The notes under the pieces are model-generated. The model was not told the DNA's origin. It made no database searches and saw only the letters and a program-made list of their open reading frames with translations. A stretch of DNA of 64,000 nucleotides from Paraburkholderia sp. LEh10 (GTDB lineage Bacteria > Pseudomonadota > Gammaproteobacteria > Burkholderiales > Burkholderiaceae): assembly GCF_017814945.1 (NCBI RefSeq), contig NZ_JAGIPX010000004.1, positions 186,001 through 250,000 of the forward strand, read 5' to 3'. Both the position numbers and the translations under genes were made by a program. Positions 1 through 10,856 of the stretch are shown here, in pieces. Position 1 is the first letter of the stretch. Every line of letters starts with the position of its first letter.

Positions 1-498
1 CAGCACCTTGTCGCCCGTGACGGGCGCCTGCAACCGGATGGGCACGATGCAGTCGATACGCCTGTCGACGATGGCCGGCGGCGCCGAGGAAATCGTCGTC
101 GCAGCAGGCATGATCGGCTCGTTGCGCGTGTCGTCGGCCTGTTGCTCGACAGCCGGTTGCACTTCGGCTTCTTCTTCGGGGAAGCCGTTCGGCGAGGTGT
201 TCTCCGCCTGGATGTCGGCGGGCGTGTCGAGGGGCGCCACGCCACCGAAGGTCGGCTCGACGCGCGCCGCTTGCGCAGCCTCGCTCGCCGCGGGCTCACG
301 GCGCGCCGTCGGGCGCGCCGGCTCGATGAATGGGCTCTGCTCGGGCTGGTCGTCCCGAGCCAGCGACTCCGCCGTGTCAGTGGGCATCGGGCGCGGCATC
401 CTGCGGCGCACCTTCGCGCCCTGCCATGCGTTGTAGACCACCACACCCCCGACCACCACGGCGCCCGCGCCAATCAAACCGAGTGTCAACTCGTCCAT
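1..498 (-). CDS. zipA: Cell division protein ZipA, N-terminal part (runs off window)
   Basis: This minus-strand gene starts with ATG at 498 and is still open at the window edge, so 166 residues are visible. Residues 1-25 begin MDELTLGLIGAGAVVVGGVV, a short N-terminus followed by one membrane helix. An acidic, Pro/Glu-rich linker follows. This is the ZipA layout: a membrane anchor, a flexible linker and a C-terminal FtsZ-binding domain that would lie outside the window. ZipA tethers FtsZ to the inner membrane at the division septum. It lies 159 bp downstream of smc on the same strand, a gene order I know from Burkholderia, where ligA usually follows. The FtsZ-binding domain is not visible, so the name rests on the anchor, linker and context. 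Confidence 0.8.
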   Translation of the reverse strand, partial: MDELTLGLIGAGAVVVGGVVVYNAWQGAKVRRRMPRPMPTDTAESLARDDQPEQSPFIEPARPTARREPAASEAAQAARVEPTFGGVAPLDTPADIQAENTSPNGFPEEEAEVQPAVEQQADDTRNEPIMPAATTISSAPPAIVDRRIDCIVPIRLQAPVTGDKVL

Positions 499-657
499 GC
501 ACGCTCCATCTGCAATTCTTATCGTCGCTGCACGCCACGCCTCGTCCGCGCGGCCGGCACGCCGCGCGCGCCGCCGCTGCGGGCGCGGCGCGCAGCGAAT
601 TCAATTCTGTTTCAGCAACACCCGCTCGCGGCCTGAACGTAGCGCGCGGGTGGACGT

Positions 658-3600
658 TCAAACGATATTCTGGACAAATCCCGCAGCCGTTTCCATGTCG
701 ACGGCAACGATCCGCGACACGCCCTGCTCCTGCATCGTCACCCCGATCAGCTGCTGCGCCATTTCCATCGCGATCTTGTTGTGGGAAATGAACAGGAACT
801 GTGTTTTGTCCGACATCGCGCGCACGAGGTTCGCGAAACGCTCGGTGTTCGCGTCGTCGAGGGGCGCGTCCACTTCGTCCAGCAGACAGAACGGCGCAGG
901 ATTCAGCTGGAACATCGCGAACACTAGGGCCGTCGCCGTCAGCGCTTTCTCGCCGCCCGACAGCAGGTGAATCGTCGAGTTCTTCTTGCCCGGCGGCTGC
1001 GCCATCACCTGCACGCCGGCATCGAGAATCTCGTCGCCCGTCATGATGAGCTTCGCCTGGCCGCCGCCAAAAAGACGCGGGAACAGCTCGCCGAAATGAC
1101 GGTTCACTTCGTCGAACGTGCCTTGCAGCAGCGTGCGCGTTTCCTGGTCGATCTTGCGGATCGCGTCTTCGAGCGTTTCGATCGCGTTCGTCAGGTCGGC
1201 CGATTGCGCGTCGAGGAACGTCTTGCGTTCCGTCGCCGCCTTCAGCTCGTCGAGCGCGGCCATGTTGACGGGGCCGAGCGCCGTGATCGCGTTGTTGATG
1301 CGCGTCACTTCGCCCTGCAGGTACGACGGCTTCATGTCCGGCGTGAGCTTTGCCTGCAATTCGGCTTCGTCGACGCCCGCCGCCGTCAGCTGTTCGATGA
1401 ACTGCTCGGCATTCAGGCGCGCCGCCTGCTCCTTCAACTGCAATTCGGTGATGCGCTCGCGCAGCGGCTGCAACGCCCGCTCCGTCGTCAGCCGCAACTC
1501 ATCGGACTGACGCAGCTTCGCGGTCAGATCGTCGAGTTCGAGACGCGCCGCGTGCAACGCCTCTTCCTTCGCGCGGCGGATTTCGAGCGCGTCCTGCAAG
1601 CCCGTGTGCGCCGTCTGCTCATTGATCGTTTCGAGTTCGGCGCGCGCGTCTTCGAGCGAGCCCGCGACGCGCTCGCTCTGCTCGTGCGCGACCTGGATGC
1701 TGCGCTTCAGTTCGTCGATGCGGTTCGCCATGTTGCGAGCGGCGAAGCGTGCGTCGGTGGCGGCGCGCTCGAGCTCGCGCGACTCGTTGCGCGCGCTGCT
1801 GAGTTCTTCGTCGAGCGCTTCGAACGCGAGCTGGTTGTCTTCGAAACGCGCCTGCAATTCGGCGAGTTCGGCGTCATGGCGCTCGAAGTTCGCTTCCGAT
1901 TCCGTACGCAATGCGCGCTGCTCTTCGATCTGCGCGCGGATCTCTTCGAGTTCCTCGCTGATCTGCGTGCTGCGTTGCGTGTAGCGCTCGTGCGCCTGCG
2001 TGAGCTTGAGCACGTCCATTTGCAGCGCGTGCACGCGCTGGGTCGCGCGCTCGGCTTGCTGACGCACTTCCGTCAATGCATTCGATGCCTGCGTATGCGC
2101 GGCTTCCGCGCGAATCGCCGCTGCCTTCGCTTCCTCGGCGAGCAGCGCCTGCGCGCGCACCTGGCGGTTCAGATTTTCGATTTCCTGCTGACGCGCGAGC
2201 ATACCCGCCTGCTCGGAATCGGCGGCATACAACTGCACGCCGACGCGCGTCACCACATGCCCCGCCTTCACGACGAACGCGCCGCCTTCGGGCAATTGCG
2301 CGCGCATCGACAGCGCCTGCGCGAGGTCGTCGGCGACGAACGCGTTGCCGAGCCAGTCGTTGAGCACGGCGCGAATACCAGCGTCGTCGATGCGCACCAG
2401 CGACAGCAGCGGACGCAGCGAAGGCGGCGCGGCGACGGGCTGCCCGGCAGCGGGCGGCGCGTAGAAAGCGAGCTTGGCGGGCGGTGCATCGCTGACGAAG
2501 TGCTTCACCCAATCGAGGTTCGACACTTCGAGCGCGGCGAGACGCTCGCGCAACAGCGATTCGAGCGCCGTCTCCCAACCGGCTTCGACATGCAGCTTCT
2601 TCCACAGACGCGGCAACGCGCCCAGCTCGTGCTTGTCGAGCCACGGCTGGATCTTGCCTTCCGTCTGCACGTTCTCCTGCAACTGGCGCAGCGCGGCGAG
2701 GCGTGCTTCGAGCTGGTGGATCTGCGCGCTTTCGGCCTGCACGCGCTCCTGCGCGGCGCGGCGCTCGCCGTCGAGGCGCGGCAGCGTTTCCTGAGCGTCG
2801 GCGAGATGCCCTTGCGCGTCATGCAGAATCTCTTCATGCTCAGCAAGCTGCATGCGCAGTTCTTCGAGCTGCGCCTCATCGGGCGCATCGAGACCACCCG
2901 CTTCCGTCTTCAGTCGCTCGTGACGCTGCTGAAGCTGCTGCAATTGCTGATCGGCGTTACGTTGATGCGCCGCTTCGAGCTTGATCGCCTGCTCCGTCTG
3001 CGCGATGCCGGCGCGCTCTTCGTTCAGTTGCGACTGCGCATCGCGCCAGCGCGCTTCGAGCGCGGGCAGTGCGTCGTGCTTCGCGGCGGCCGCCTCTTCG
3101 GCGATGACGGCTTTTTCTTCGCCTTCCTCGAGTTGCGCCTGCGCGTCTTCGAGATCGTCCTGCGCCTTTTGCGCCTGCGCGAGCCACTGCTCACGCTGCG
3201 CCGTCAGCGCGGCGATCTGCGCCTGCACGCGGTTGCGCGACTCGACGATGAACTTGATCTCGGCTTCGAGCCGGCTCACCTCGGCGTTCGCTTCGTAGAG
3301 CGCGCCTTGCGCGCCCTGCATCGCGTCGCTGGCCGAATAGTGCGCGACGCGCAGCGTTTCCAGCTGCGCCTCGACTTCGCGCAGCTTCGCGGTATGCGCT
3401 TCGAGGTCGATCTGCGCCTGTTCGATCGCGCGCTTCTGCTTGTCCTGCTCGGTGCCCGCTTCGTTCTTGCGCAACAGCCACAAGAGGCGCTGCTTCTCTT
3501 CGCCTTCGGCTTGCAGCTCCTTGAACTTCGTCGCGACGACCGCTTGCGCTTCGAGCTTTTCCAGATTCGCCGTCAGTTCGCGGACGATGTCCTCGACGCG

Positions 3601-4176
3601 CGTCAGATTCTCGCGCGTGTCGTGCAGACGGTTCTCGGTTTCGCGGCGGCGTTCCTTGTACTTCGACACGCCCGCGGCCTCTTCGAGGAACACGCGCAGT
3701 TCTTCGGGTTTCGCCTCGATGATCCGCGCGATCATGCCCTGCCCGATGATCGCGTACGCACGCGGGCCAAGACCCGTGCCGAGGAAGATGTCCTGGATGT
3801 CGCGGCGGCGCGCGGGAAGATTGTTGATGTAGTAGCTCGACGTGCCGTCGCGCGTCAGCACGCGCTTGACGGCGATTTCGGCATACTGGCCCCACTGTCC
3901 GGCCGCGCGGCCGTCGGCGTTGTCGAACACGAGTTCGACGCTGGCGCGGCTGCCCGGCTTGCGGGCCGTCGAGCCGTTGAAGATCACGTCCTGCATCGAC
4001 TCGCCGCGCAGCTCCGAGGCGCGCGATTCGCCGAGCACCCAGCGCACGGCATCGATGATGTTGGATTTGCCGCAGCCGTTGGGACCGACCACGCCGACGA
4101 GCTGGCCCGGAACCTGGAAATGCGTGGGATCGACGAATGACTTGAAGCCAGCGAGTTTGATCGAGGTCAGACGCAC
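658..4176 (-). CDS. smc: Chromosome segregation ATPase SMC
   Basis: A 1172-residue protein, the usual length for bacterial SMC. The N-terminal head has the Walker A motif GPNGCGKS at residues 31-38. Two long coiled-coil arms rich in Glu, Ala, Gln and Leu flank a globular hinge at roughly residues 510-660. The C-terminal head carries the ABC signature LSGGEKAL near 1070 and Walker B CLLDEVDAPLDD near 1100. SMC dimers with ScpA/ScpB load at parS sites and compact and separate sister chromosomes. The first codon is GTG. The gene is followed on the same strand by zipA, placing segregation and division genes together. The whole opposite strand is open as well, but only as a composition shadow. Identification is secure. 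Confidence 0.97.
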   Translation of the reverse strand: MRLTSIKLAGFKSFVDPTHFQVPGQLVGVVGPNGCGKSNIIDAVRWVLGESRASELRGESMQDVIFNGSTARKPGSRASVELVFDNADGRAAGQWGQYAEIAVKRVLTRDGTSSYYINNLPARRRDIQDIFLGTGLGPRAYAIIGQGMIARIIEAKPEELRVFLEEAAGVSKYKERRRETENRLHDTRENLTRVEDIVRELTANLEKLEAQAVVATKFKELQAEGEEKQRLLWLLRKNEAGTEQDKQKRAIEQAQIDLEAHTAKLREVEAQLETLRVAHYSASDAMQGAQGALYEANAEVSRLEAEIKFIVESRNRVQAQIAALTAQREQWLAQAQKAQDDLEDAQAQLEEGEEKAVIAEEAAAAKHDALPALEARWRDAQSQLNEERAGIAQTEQAIKLEAAHQRNADQQLQQLQQRHERLKTEAGGLDAPDEAQLEELRMQLAEHEEILHDAQGHLADAQETLPRLDGERRAAQERVQAESAQIHQLEARLAALRQLQENVQTEGKIQPWLDKHELGALPRLWKKLHVEAGWETALESLLRERLAALEVSNLDWVKHFVSDAPPAKLAFYAPPAAGQPVAAPPSLRPLLSLVRIDDAGIRAVLNDWLGNAFVADDLAQALSMRAQLPEGGAFVVKAGHVVTRVGVQLYAADSEQAGMLARQQEIENLNRQVRAQALLAEEAKAAAIRAEAAHTQASNALTEVRQQAERATQRVHALQMDVLKLTQAHERYTQRSTQISEELEEIRAQIEEQRALRTESEANFERHDAELAELQARFEDNQLAFEALDEELSSARNESRELERAATDARFAARNMANRIDELKRSIQVAHEQSERVAGSLEDARAELETINEQTAHTGLQDALEIRRAKEEALHAARLELDDLTAKLRQSDELRLTTERALQPLRERITELQLKEQAARLNAEQFIEQLTAAGVDEAELQAKLTPDMKPSYLQGEVTRINNAITALGPVNMAALDELKAATERKTFLDAQSADLTNAIETLEDAIRKIDQETRTLLQGTFDEVNRHFGELFPRLFGGGQAKLIMTGDEILDAGVQVMAQPPGKKNSTIHLLSGGEKALTATALVFAMFQLNPAPFCLLDEVDAPLDDANTERFANLVRAMSDKTQFLFISHNKIAMEMAQQLIGVTMQEQGVSRIVAVDMETAAGFVQNIV

Positions 4177-4343
4177 GGCGATATCGCTGTTTGGAAAATA
4201 ATTTATGGAAACGGAACGCGCGGGTTCGATGTGTGAACCGTCTCAGGACGCTTGCCCTTCGAGCGGCACAACGGAGCGCGAGCCCGCTGCGATTCCGGCG
4301 CCGCGGCGCGCGCTTCGCTGCACCGCCGGCCAATGAGGGGCAA

Positions 4344-5342
4344 TCATACCATCGCGCGTGGGCGATTCTTACCGTCGTTATCGGGGTTGGCGTCTGCCGG
4401 ATTGGGATTGGCGCCCATCTTCGCGCTGTCGCCCGCGCCCGCGCCGTCGCCCGCCTTCGTCCGATGCACCCAGCTCGACAGTGCGGAAGCCAGCACGATG
4501 CACGCACCACCCGCCCATTCGCGCGGACCGGGCACCTCGCCGGCAAAAAGCCATGCCGTCAGCGCCGTCACGACGATCTCGAACAGCATGATGATCGACG
4601 CGCGGTTTGCCGGCACGCGCGCGAGCCCGTATTGCACGAGCATGTTGTTGGTCGCGAGTACCAAGCCGATTGCTAGCACGAGGAACACGGCCATGCCGAT
4701 GTCAGCGCCCGCTGGCGGCGTCGGCATCGACTCGAACAGCGACGCGCATGAACCGAAGATGGCCGCGCCGCCGAAGATGACGGCCGTGCGCATCTCGGCC
4801 TTCATGCGAGGCAACTCGCGGCTCGTCTTCAGGATCAGCACGTTGCTCATCGCGAACGACATGCCCGCCGCGAGCCCTGCCCATTCGGCCAGGCTGCCCG
4901 GCACGGGAAGCCCGAGCTGCGGCGACCAGAGCATCATCATCGCGCCCGCAAGCGACAGCGCGGCAAGCCCCGCGCCCGCCCACGTCAGCCGTTCGTGCAG
5001 GATGAAATGCGCGAAAAGCGCAGTCCACGCGGGTGTCAGATAGAACAGCAGCAGCACGCGCATCACCTGGCCGTGAATCGCGCCCCACACGAAGCCCAGA
5101 TTGGTGATGCCCGCGAACAGCGCGAGCGCGGGCAGCAGCCAGTGCCAACGGACCGTTTTGATCGCGCTGCGCCGCACGAGCAGCACGAACAGGCAGCCGG
5201 CGCCGCTCGTCAGTGCGCTCGCCGCCGTGCCCGTCACGCCGAGCGCGTTCAGCATGCGCAGCGGATACCAGACCATGCCCCACACCGACGCGCCCATCAT
5301 GATCGCGAGCGTCGGCCATGCGTTGCGAAGCGAGGGGTTCAT
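4344..5342 (-). CDS. EamA-type drug/metabolite transporter (DMT superfamily)
   Basis: A protein of about 332 residues with about ten hydrophobic segments arranged as two repeated halves, the EamA/RhaT layout of inner-membrane DMT permeases. The first half begins with the segment containing MMGASVWGMVWYPLRML. The second EamA half spans roughly residues 160-300 and includes ALTAWLFAGEVPGPREW, a typical end-of-helix motif. The C-terminal 30 residues are polar (Asp, Gly, Asn, Pro) and probably cytoplasmic. I chose ATG at 5342 over the GTG one codon upstream because GGGGAG sits at a better distance from it. The substrate cannot be read from the sequence; relatives export amino acids or metabolites. 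It is 167 bp upstream of smc on the same strand but has no clear functional link to it. Confidence 0.85.
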   Translation of the reverse strand: MNPSLRNAWPTLAIMMGASVWGMVWYPLRMLNALGVTGTAASALTSGAGCLFVLLVRRSAIKTVRWHWLLPALALFAGITNLGFVWGAIHGQVMRVLLLFYLTPAWTALFAHFILHERLTWAGAGLAALSLAGAMMMLWSPQLGLPVPGSLAEWAGLAAGMSFAMSNVLILKTSRELPRMKAEMRTAVIFGGAAIFGSCASLFESMPTPPAGADIGMAVFLVLAIGLVLATNNMLVQYGLARVPANRASIIMLFEIVVTALTAWLFAGEVPGPREWAGGACIVLASALSSWVHRTKAGDGAGAGDSAKMGANPNPADANPDNDGKNRPRAMV

Positions 5343-5818
5343 CACGCGGCGCTCCCCGCGACGCTCAGCCCCTGTGCCATGCGATGCCTGCCTTGCACTG
5401 CCTGCCTGTGTTGCCTGTCACGGACGGCGGCGGCGCGCGGCCGCTGCCTGCCGTGGCCTTCGCATCCTTTACCGTTGCATCGGGGTGTTGCCCGCATTGC
5501 TTCTCCTGAATCCTGCTGTTGGCGTGCCTGCCGCTTCGCGCTCGCATTGCCGATGCGCGGCGCTTGCCTGCATTCGCGCATGCTCCCCGCAAACCCTTGT
5601 CCAATCGGACGATACGCCGTGCCGCAGCCCGCCGACACGCTATAATCGACCGCTCGTCGCCCGTGCCGCCGTCGCCCGTGCCGATATCCGAGCGCCTCCC
5701 GCCGTGCCGCGCGGCTGCTTGCGCAGTCGCTTCGGCACACTGGGATGGTGAGCATCGTAGCCGCCACGCGCCGCCTTCACCTGTGTCAGTCCGTCTCCGA
5801 ACACGTCCGATCCGCCAA
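5343..5818. other. Intergenic region between the DMT transporter and dapC
   Basis: These 476 bp separate divergent genes. No open frame in it looks coding. The left half holds many degenerate copies of TGCCTG (for example around 5388-5412, 5446, 5526 and 5566), giving a low-complexity feel without a fixed period. The right half contains a perfect TATAAT at 5641-5646, described separately. Confidence 0.6.
5641..5646 (+). promoter_or_regulatory. Candidate -10 element for dapC
   Basis: A perfect TATAAT lies 172 bp upstream of the dapC GTG. No good -35 hexamer stands 16-18 bp upstream (CGTGCC is what is there), so promoter assignment is tentative. If used, it implies a dapC leader of about 165 nt. 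Confidence 0.45.
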
Positions 5819-7036
5819 GTGAACCCGCTACTCGATTCCCTTCAGCCCTATCCCTTCGAAAAGCTGCGCGCGCTCTTCAAGGACGTTACGCCGCCCGCAG
5901 ATCTCGCGCACATCAGCTTCGGGATCGGTGAGCCGAAACATCCGACGCCCGAGCTGATCCGCAACGCCGTGATCGATTCGCTCGGCGGCCTCGCCGCATA
6001 TCCCGCCACGGTCGGCGCGCCGGCGCTACGCGAAGCGATCGCGAAGTGGGTCATGCAGCGCTACAGCCTGCCGAACGTCGATCCGGCGACGCAGGTACTG
6101 CCCGTATCCGGCTCGCGGGAAGCGTTGTTCGCGCTCGCGCAAACCGTGATTGACCCGAAGAAGGACGCGAAGGGCGAGCCTGCGATCGTACTCTGTCCGA
6201 ACCCGTTCTATCAAATCTACGAAGGCGCGGCGCTGCTGGCGGGCGCGCAGCCGTATTTCGCCAACAGCGACCCGAAGCGCAACTTCGCGTGCGACTATTC
6301 GGCCATCCCCGAGGACATCTGGGCGCGCACCCAGCTGCTCTACGTCTGCTCGCCGGGCAATCCGACGGGCGCCGTGCTCACGCTCGACGACTGGCGCGAA
6401 CTGTTCGACCTGTCGGACCGTCACGGCTTCGTGATCGCATCGGACGAATGCTACTCCGAGATCTATTTCGACGAGGCGCGCCCGCCGCTGGGCGGGCTGG
6501 AAGCGGCGCACAGGCTGGGCCGCGGCTTCGAGCGGCTGGTGATGCTGTCGAGCCTCTCGAAGCGCTCGAACGTGCCGGGCATGCGCTCGGGCTTCGTCGC
6601 GGGCGATGCGTCGATTCTCAAGCAGTTCCTGCTATACCGCACATATCACGGCGCGGCCTTGTCGACGGTCTATCAGACCGCGAGCATTGCCGCGTGGAAC
6701 GACGAGACGCACGTGCGCGAAAACCGCGCGAAGTACGTGCAGAAGTTTTCGACCGTCACGCCGATGCTCGCCGACGTGCTCGAGGTCAAGCTGCCCGACG
6801 CCGCGTTTTACCTGTGGGCGAACGTTGCGCGCACGGGCCTCTCCGATACCGAGTTCGCCCAGCGTTTGTACGCCGACTATAATGTGACGGTTCTGCCCGG
6901 CTCGTATCTGGCGCGCACCGCGCACGGCACGAACCCCGGCCGCGATTTCGTCCGCCTCGCGCTCGTCGCAGGCATCGACGAATGCACGGAGGGCGCACAG
7001 CGGATCGTCGACTTCTGCCGCGCTTTACAGGCTTGA
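5819..7036 (+). CDS. dapC: Succinyldiaminopimelate aminotransferase DapC
   Basis: A 405-residue fold-type I PLP aminotransferase. It converts N-succinyl-2-amino-6-ketopimelate and glutamate to N-succinyl-LL-diaminopimelate in the succinylase branch of lysine and peptidoglycan precursor synthesis. The PLP-binding lysine is in SSLSKRSNVPGMRSGF, the Asn/Pro motif is in CSPGNPTGAVL, and SDECYSEIYF holds the Asp that contacts the PLP ring. The frame is open far upstream, but homology begins at VNPLLDSLQPYPFEKL, so I place the start at GTG 5819. dapD follows 117 bp downstream and dapE is also nearby, which supports the DapC reading over a generic aspartate aminotransferase. Confidence 0.93.
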   Translation: MNPLLDSLQPYPFEKLRALFKDVTPPADLAHISFGIGEPKHPTPELIRNAVIDSLGGLAAYPATVGAPALREAIAKWVMQRYSLPNVDPATQVLPVSGSREALFALAQTVIDPKKDAKGEPAIVLCPNPFYQIYEGAALLAGAQPYFANSDPKRNFACDYSAIPEDIWARTQLLYVCSPGNPTGAVLTLDDWRELFDLSDRHGFVIASDECYSEIYFDEARPPLGGLEAAHRLGRGFERLVMLSSLSKRSNVPGMRSGFVAGDASILKQFLLYRTYHGAALSTVYQTASIAAWNDETHVRENRAKYVQKFSTVTPMLADVLEVKLPDAAFYLWANVARTGLSDTEFAQRLYADYNVTVLPGSYLARTAHGTNPGRDFVRLALVAGIDECTEGAQRIVDFCRALQA

Positions 7037-7039
7037 CCT

Positions 7040-7076
7040 CGGGCTCGACGCCGGGTTCGGCCTCGGGTCGAGCCCG
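7040..7076. other. Hairpin between dapC and dapD
   Basis: CGGGCTCGAC (7040-7049) and GTCGAGCCCG (7067-7076) form a perfect 10-bp stem around a 17-nt GC-rich loop, just after the dapC stop. No T-run follows, so it is not a typical intrinsic terminator. It could stabilise the dapC 3' end or tune read-through into dapD. Confidence 0.5.
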
Positions 7077-7153
7077 GCTGGTTGCACGCGCCGCCGTCGC
7101 GCTCGACGCTCATCCGCTTTCCCATTTCAACTTTCTCCTGAGACTCCACGAAC

Positions 7154-7980
7154 ATGTCGCAACAACTTCAGCAGATCATCGATAACGCCTGGGACAACCG
7201 CGCCGAGCTGTCGCCGAAGGCCGCGCCCGCCGAAGTGCGCGAAGCCGTCGCGCATGCGATCGAGCAACTGGACAAGGGCGCGCTGCGCGTCGCCGAAAAG
7301 AAGGATGGCGACTGGGTCGTCAACCAGTGGCTGAAGAAGGCCGTGCTGCTGTCGTTCCGCCTCGAGGACAACGCGCCGATGCCCGCCGGCGGCTACTCGC
7401 AGTTCTTCGACAAGGTGCCGTCGAAGTTCGCGAACTACACGGCTGAAGACTTCGCGGCAGGCGGCTTCCGCGTCGTGCCGCCCGCCATTGCGCGCCGTGG
7501 CTCGTACATCGCGAAGAACGTCGTGCTGATGCCGTCGTACACCAACATCGGCGCGTACGTCGACGAGGGCACGATGGTCGACACGTGGGCCACCGTCGGT
7601 TCGTGTGCGCAGATCGGCAAGAATGTGCACCTGTCGGGCGGCGTGGGCATCGGCGGCGTGCTGGAACCACTGCAGGCGAACCCCGTCATCATCGAAGACA
7701 ACTGCTTCATCGGCGCGCGCTCGGAAGTCGTCGAGGGCGTGATCGTCGAAGAGAACTCGGTGATCTCGATGGGCGTGTACCTCGGCCAGAGCACGAAGAT
7801 CTACGACCGCGAAACTGGCGAAGTGTCGTATGGCCGCATTCCGGCGGGCTCGGTGGTGGTCGCGGGCAATCTGCCGTCGAAGGACGGCTCGCACAGCCTC
7901 TATTGCGCGGTGATCGTCAAGAAGGTGGACGCGAAGACGCGCGCGAAGGTCGGCCTGAACGAACTGCTGCGAGGCGACTG

Positions 7981-7981
<1 letters not shown>
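7154..7981 (+). CDS. dapD: 2,3,4,5-tetrahydropyridine-2,6-dicarboxylate N-succinyltransferase DapD
   Basis: A 275-residue cytoplasmic enzyme that succinylates tetrahydrodipicolinate using succinyl-CoA, the committed step of the succinylase lysine/DAP pathway. An N-terminal helical domain (about residues 1-100) precedes a left-handed beta helix of hexapeptide repeats, visible as [20 protein letters not shown] and the following turns around residues 115-230. Length and sequence are typical. The stop codon overlaps the start of the ArsC-like gene by one base (TGATG), so the two are probably translationally coupled. It belongs with dapC upstream and dapE downstream. Confidence 0.97.
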
Positions 7982-9667
<1,686 letters not shown>

Positions 9668-9682
9668 CGGAGGGCCTCGACC

Positions 9683-10570
9683 ATGACTCATCCGTTTTCC
9701 ACGGTTCGCGACGTGCTGCGCTACGCGGTGTCGCGCTTCATCCAGGCCGGGCTGTCGTTCGGCCACGGCTCGTCGAACGCTTATGACGAAGCCGCCTATC
9801 TCGTGCTGCACACGCTGCATCTGCCCATCGATCTGCTCGATCCGTTTCTCGACGCACGCCTCACTTCCGAGGAAATCGCCGCGGTGCTGAAAGTGATCGA
9901 GCGGCGCGCGACGGATCGCGTGCCCGCCGCGTACATCACCCAGGAAGCATGGATGCACGGCTACCGCTTCCATGTCGACGAGCGCGTGATCGTGCCGCGT
10001 TCGTTCATCGGCGAGCTGTTGCAGGACGGCCTGCAGCCGTATGTCGAGGACCCCGAGCAGGTTGGCGCCGTGCTCGAGCTGTGCACGGGTTCCGGGTGTC
10101 TCGCGATTCTCGCGGCGCACGCGTTCCCGAACGCCGACATCGATGCCGTCGATCTGTCGCCCGCCGCGCTCGAAGTGGCGGCGCGCAATGTCCACGACTA
10201 TCAGCTCGACGAGCGCATTGCACTGTTCGAAGGCGATCTGTACGCGCCGCTGCCCGAGCGCCGCTACGATGTAATCATCACGAATCCGCCGTATGTGAAC
10301 GCGGAATCGATGAAGGCGCTGCCCGCCGAGTACAAGCACGAGCCGGAAATGGCGCTCGCGGGCGGCGCGGACGGCATGGATATCGTGCGCCGCATCATCG
10401 CCGATGCGCGCAACTGGCTGACAGACGAAGGCGTGCTCGTCGTCGAGATCGGCAACGAGCGCGCGCATGTAGAAGCGGCGTTCGGCGGCCTCGACCTCGT
10501 GTGGATGTCCACCAGCGCCGGCGACGACAACGTGTTCCTGATCCAGGCAAGCGACCTGCCCGGCAACTGA
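9683..10570 (+). CDS. prmB: Ribosomal protein L3 N5-glutamine methyltransferase PrmB
   Basis: A 295-residue class I SAM-dependent methyltransferase that methylates a glutamine side chain of ribosomal protein L3 during 50S assembly. The SAM-binding loop is visible as LELCTGSGCLAILAA, and the glutamine-binding catalytic motif is TNPPYVNAESM. The N-terminal helical domain and the segment YITQEAWMHGYRFHVDERV are typical of PrmB/HemK. PrmC (HemK) has the same motif, but the NPPYVNAESMKALPAEY context and the N-terminus favour PrmB. It lies directly downstream of dapE. Confidence 0.92.
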   Translation: MTHPFSTVRDVLRYAVSRFIQAGLSFGHGSSNAYDEAAYLVLHTLHLPIDLLDPFLDARLTSEEIAAVLKVIERRATDRVPAAYITQEAWMHGYRFHVDERVIVPRSFIGELLQDGLQPYVEDPEQVGAVLELCTGSGCLAILAAHAFPNADIDAVDLSPAALEVAARNVHDYQLDERIALFEGDLYAPLPERRYDVIITNPPYVNAESMKALPAEYKHEPEMALAGGADGMDIVRRIIADARNWLTDEGVLVVEIGNERAHVEAAFGGLDLVWMSTSAGDDNVFLIQASDLPGN

Positions 10571-10856
10571 CTTGAGCGCCCGGCCCGAGCCGGGCATCGC
10601 TTCCCGCAACGCACGCCGCCCGCCCAGGCGCCGTGCGTTGCGTGCTTCTGGCCCGAGCGTTCTTTCTGTTTGCATAAGCATCGAATTGCGTAAAAAGCCC
10701 CGCGCGCACCGTCGACGCGCGACCGTGACGCGAACGCTTTCGGTAATATGAGCGCGACCGCGCTGCCGCAACCCGAACGCGACGCAAACGCGCCCAGGGC
10801 AACTGCAACGGTTACCACGCACCACGCGCAGCGCGACGATCATCGTTCGCACGCTT

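Noticed and set aside
967..4140. A 1057-codon open frame on the plus strand opposite smc
   Set aside because: Its translation is Arg/Leu-rich low complexity with no recognisable motif. It mirrors the high-GC codon pattern of smc, which is unmistakable on the other strand.
5385..5575. TGCCTG repeats as a CRISPR-like or iteron array
   Set aside because: The copies are six bases, degenerate and irregularly spaced. There are no constant-length spacers and no replication or cas genes.
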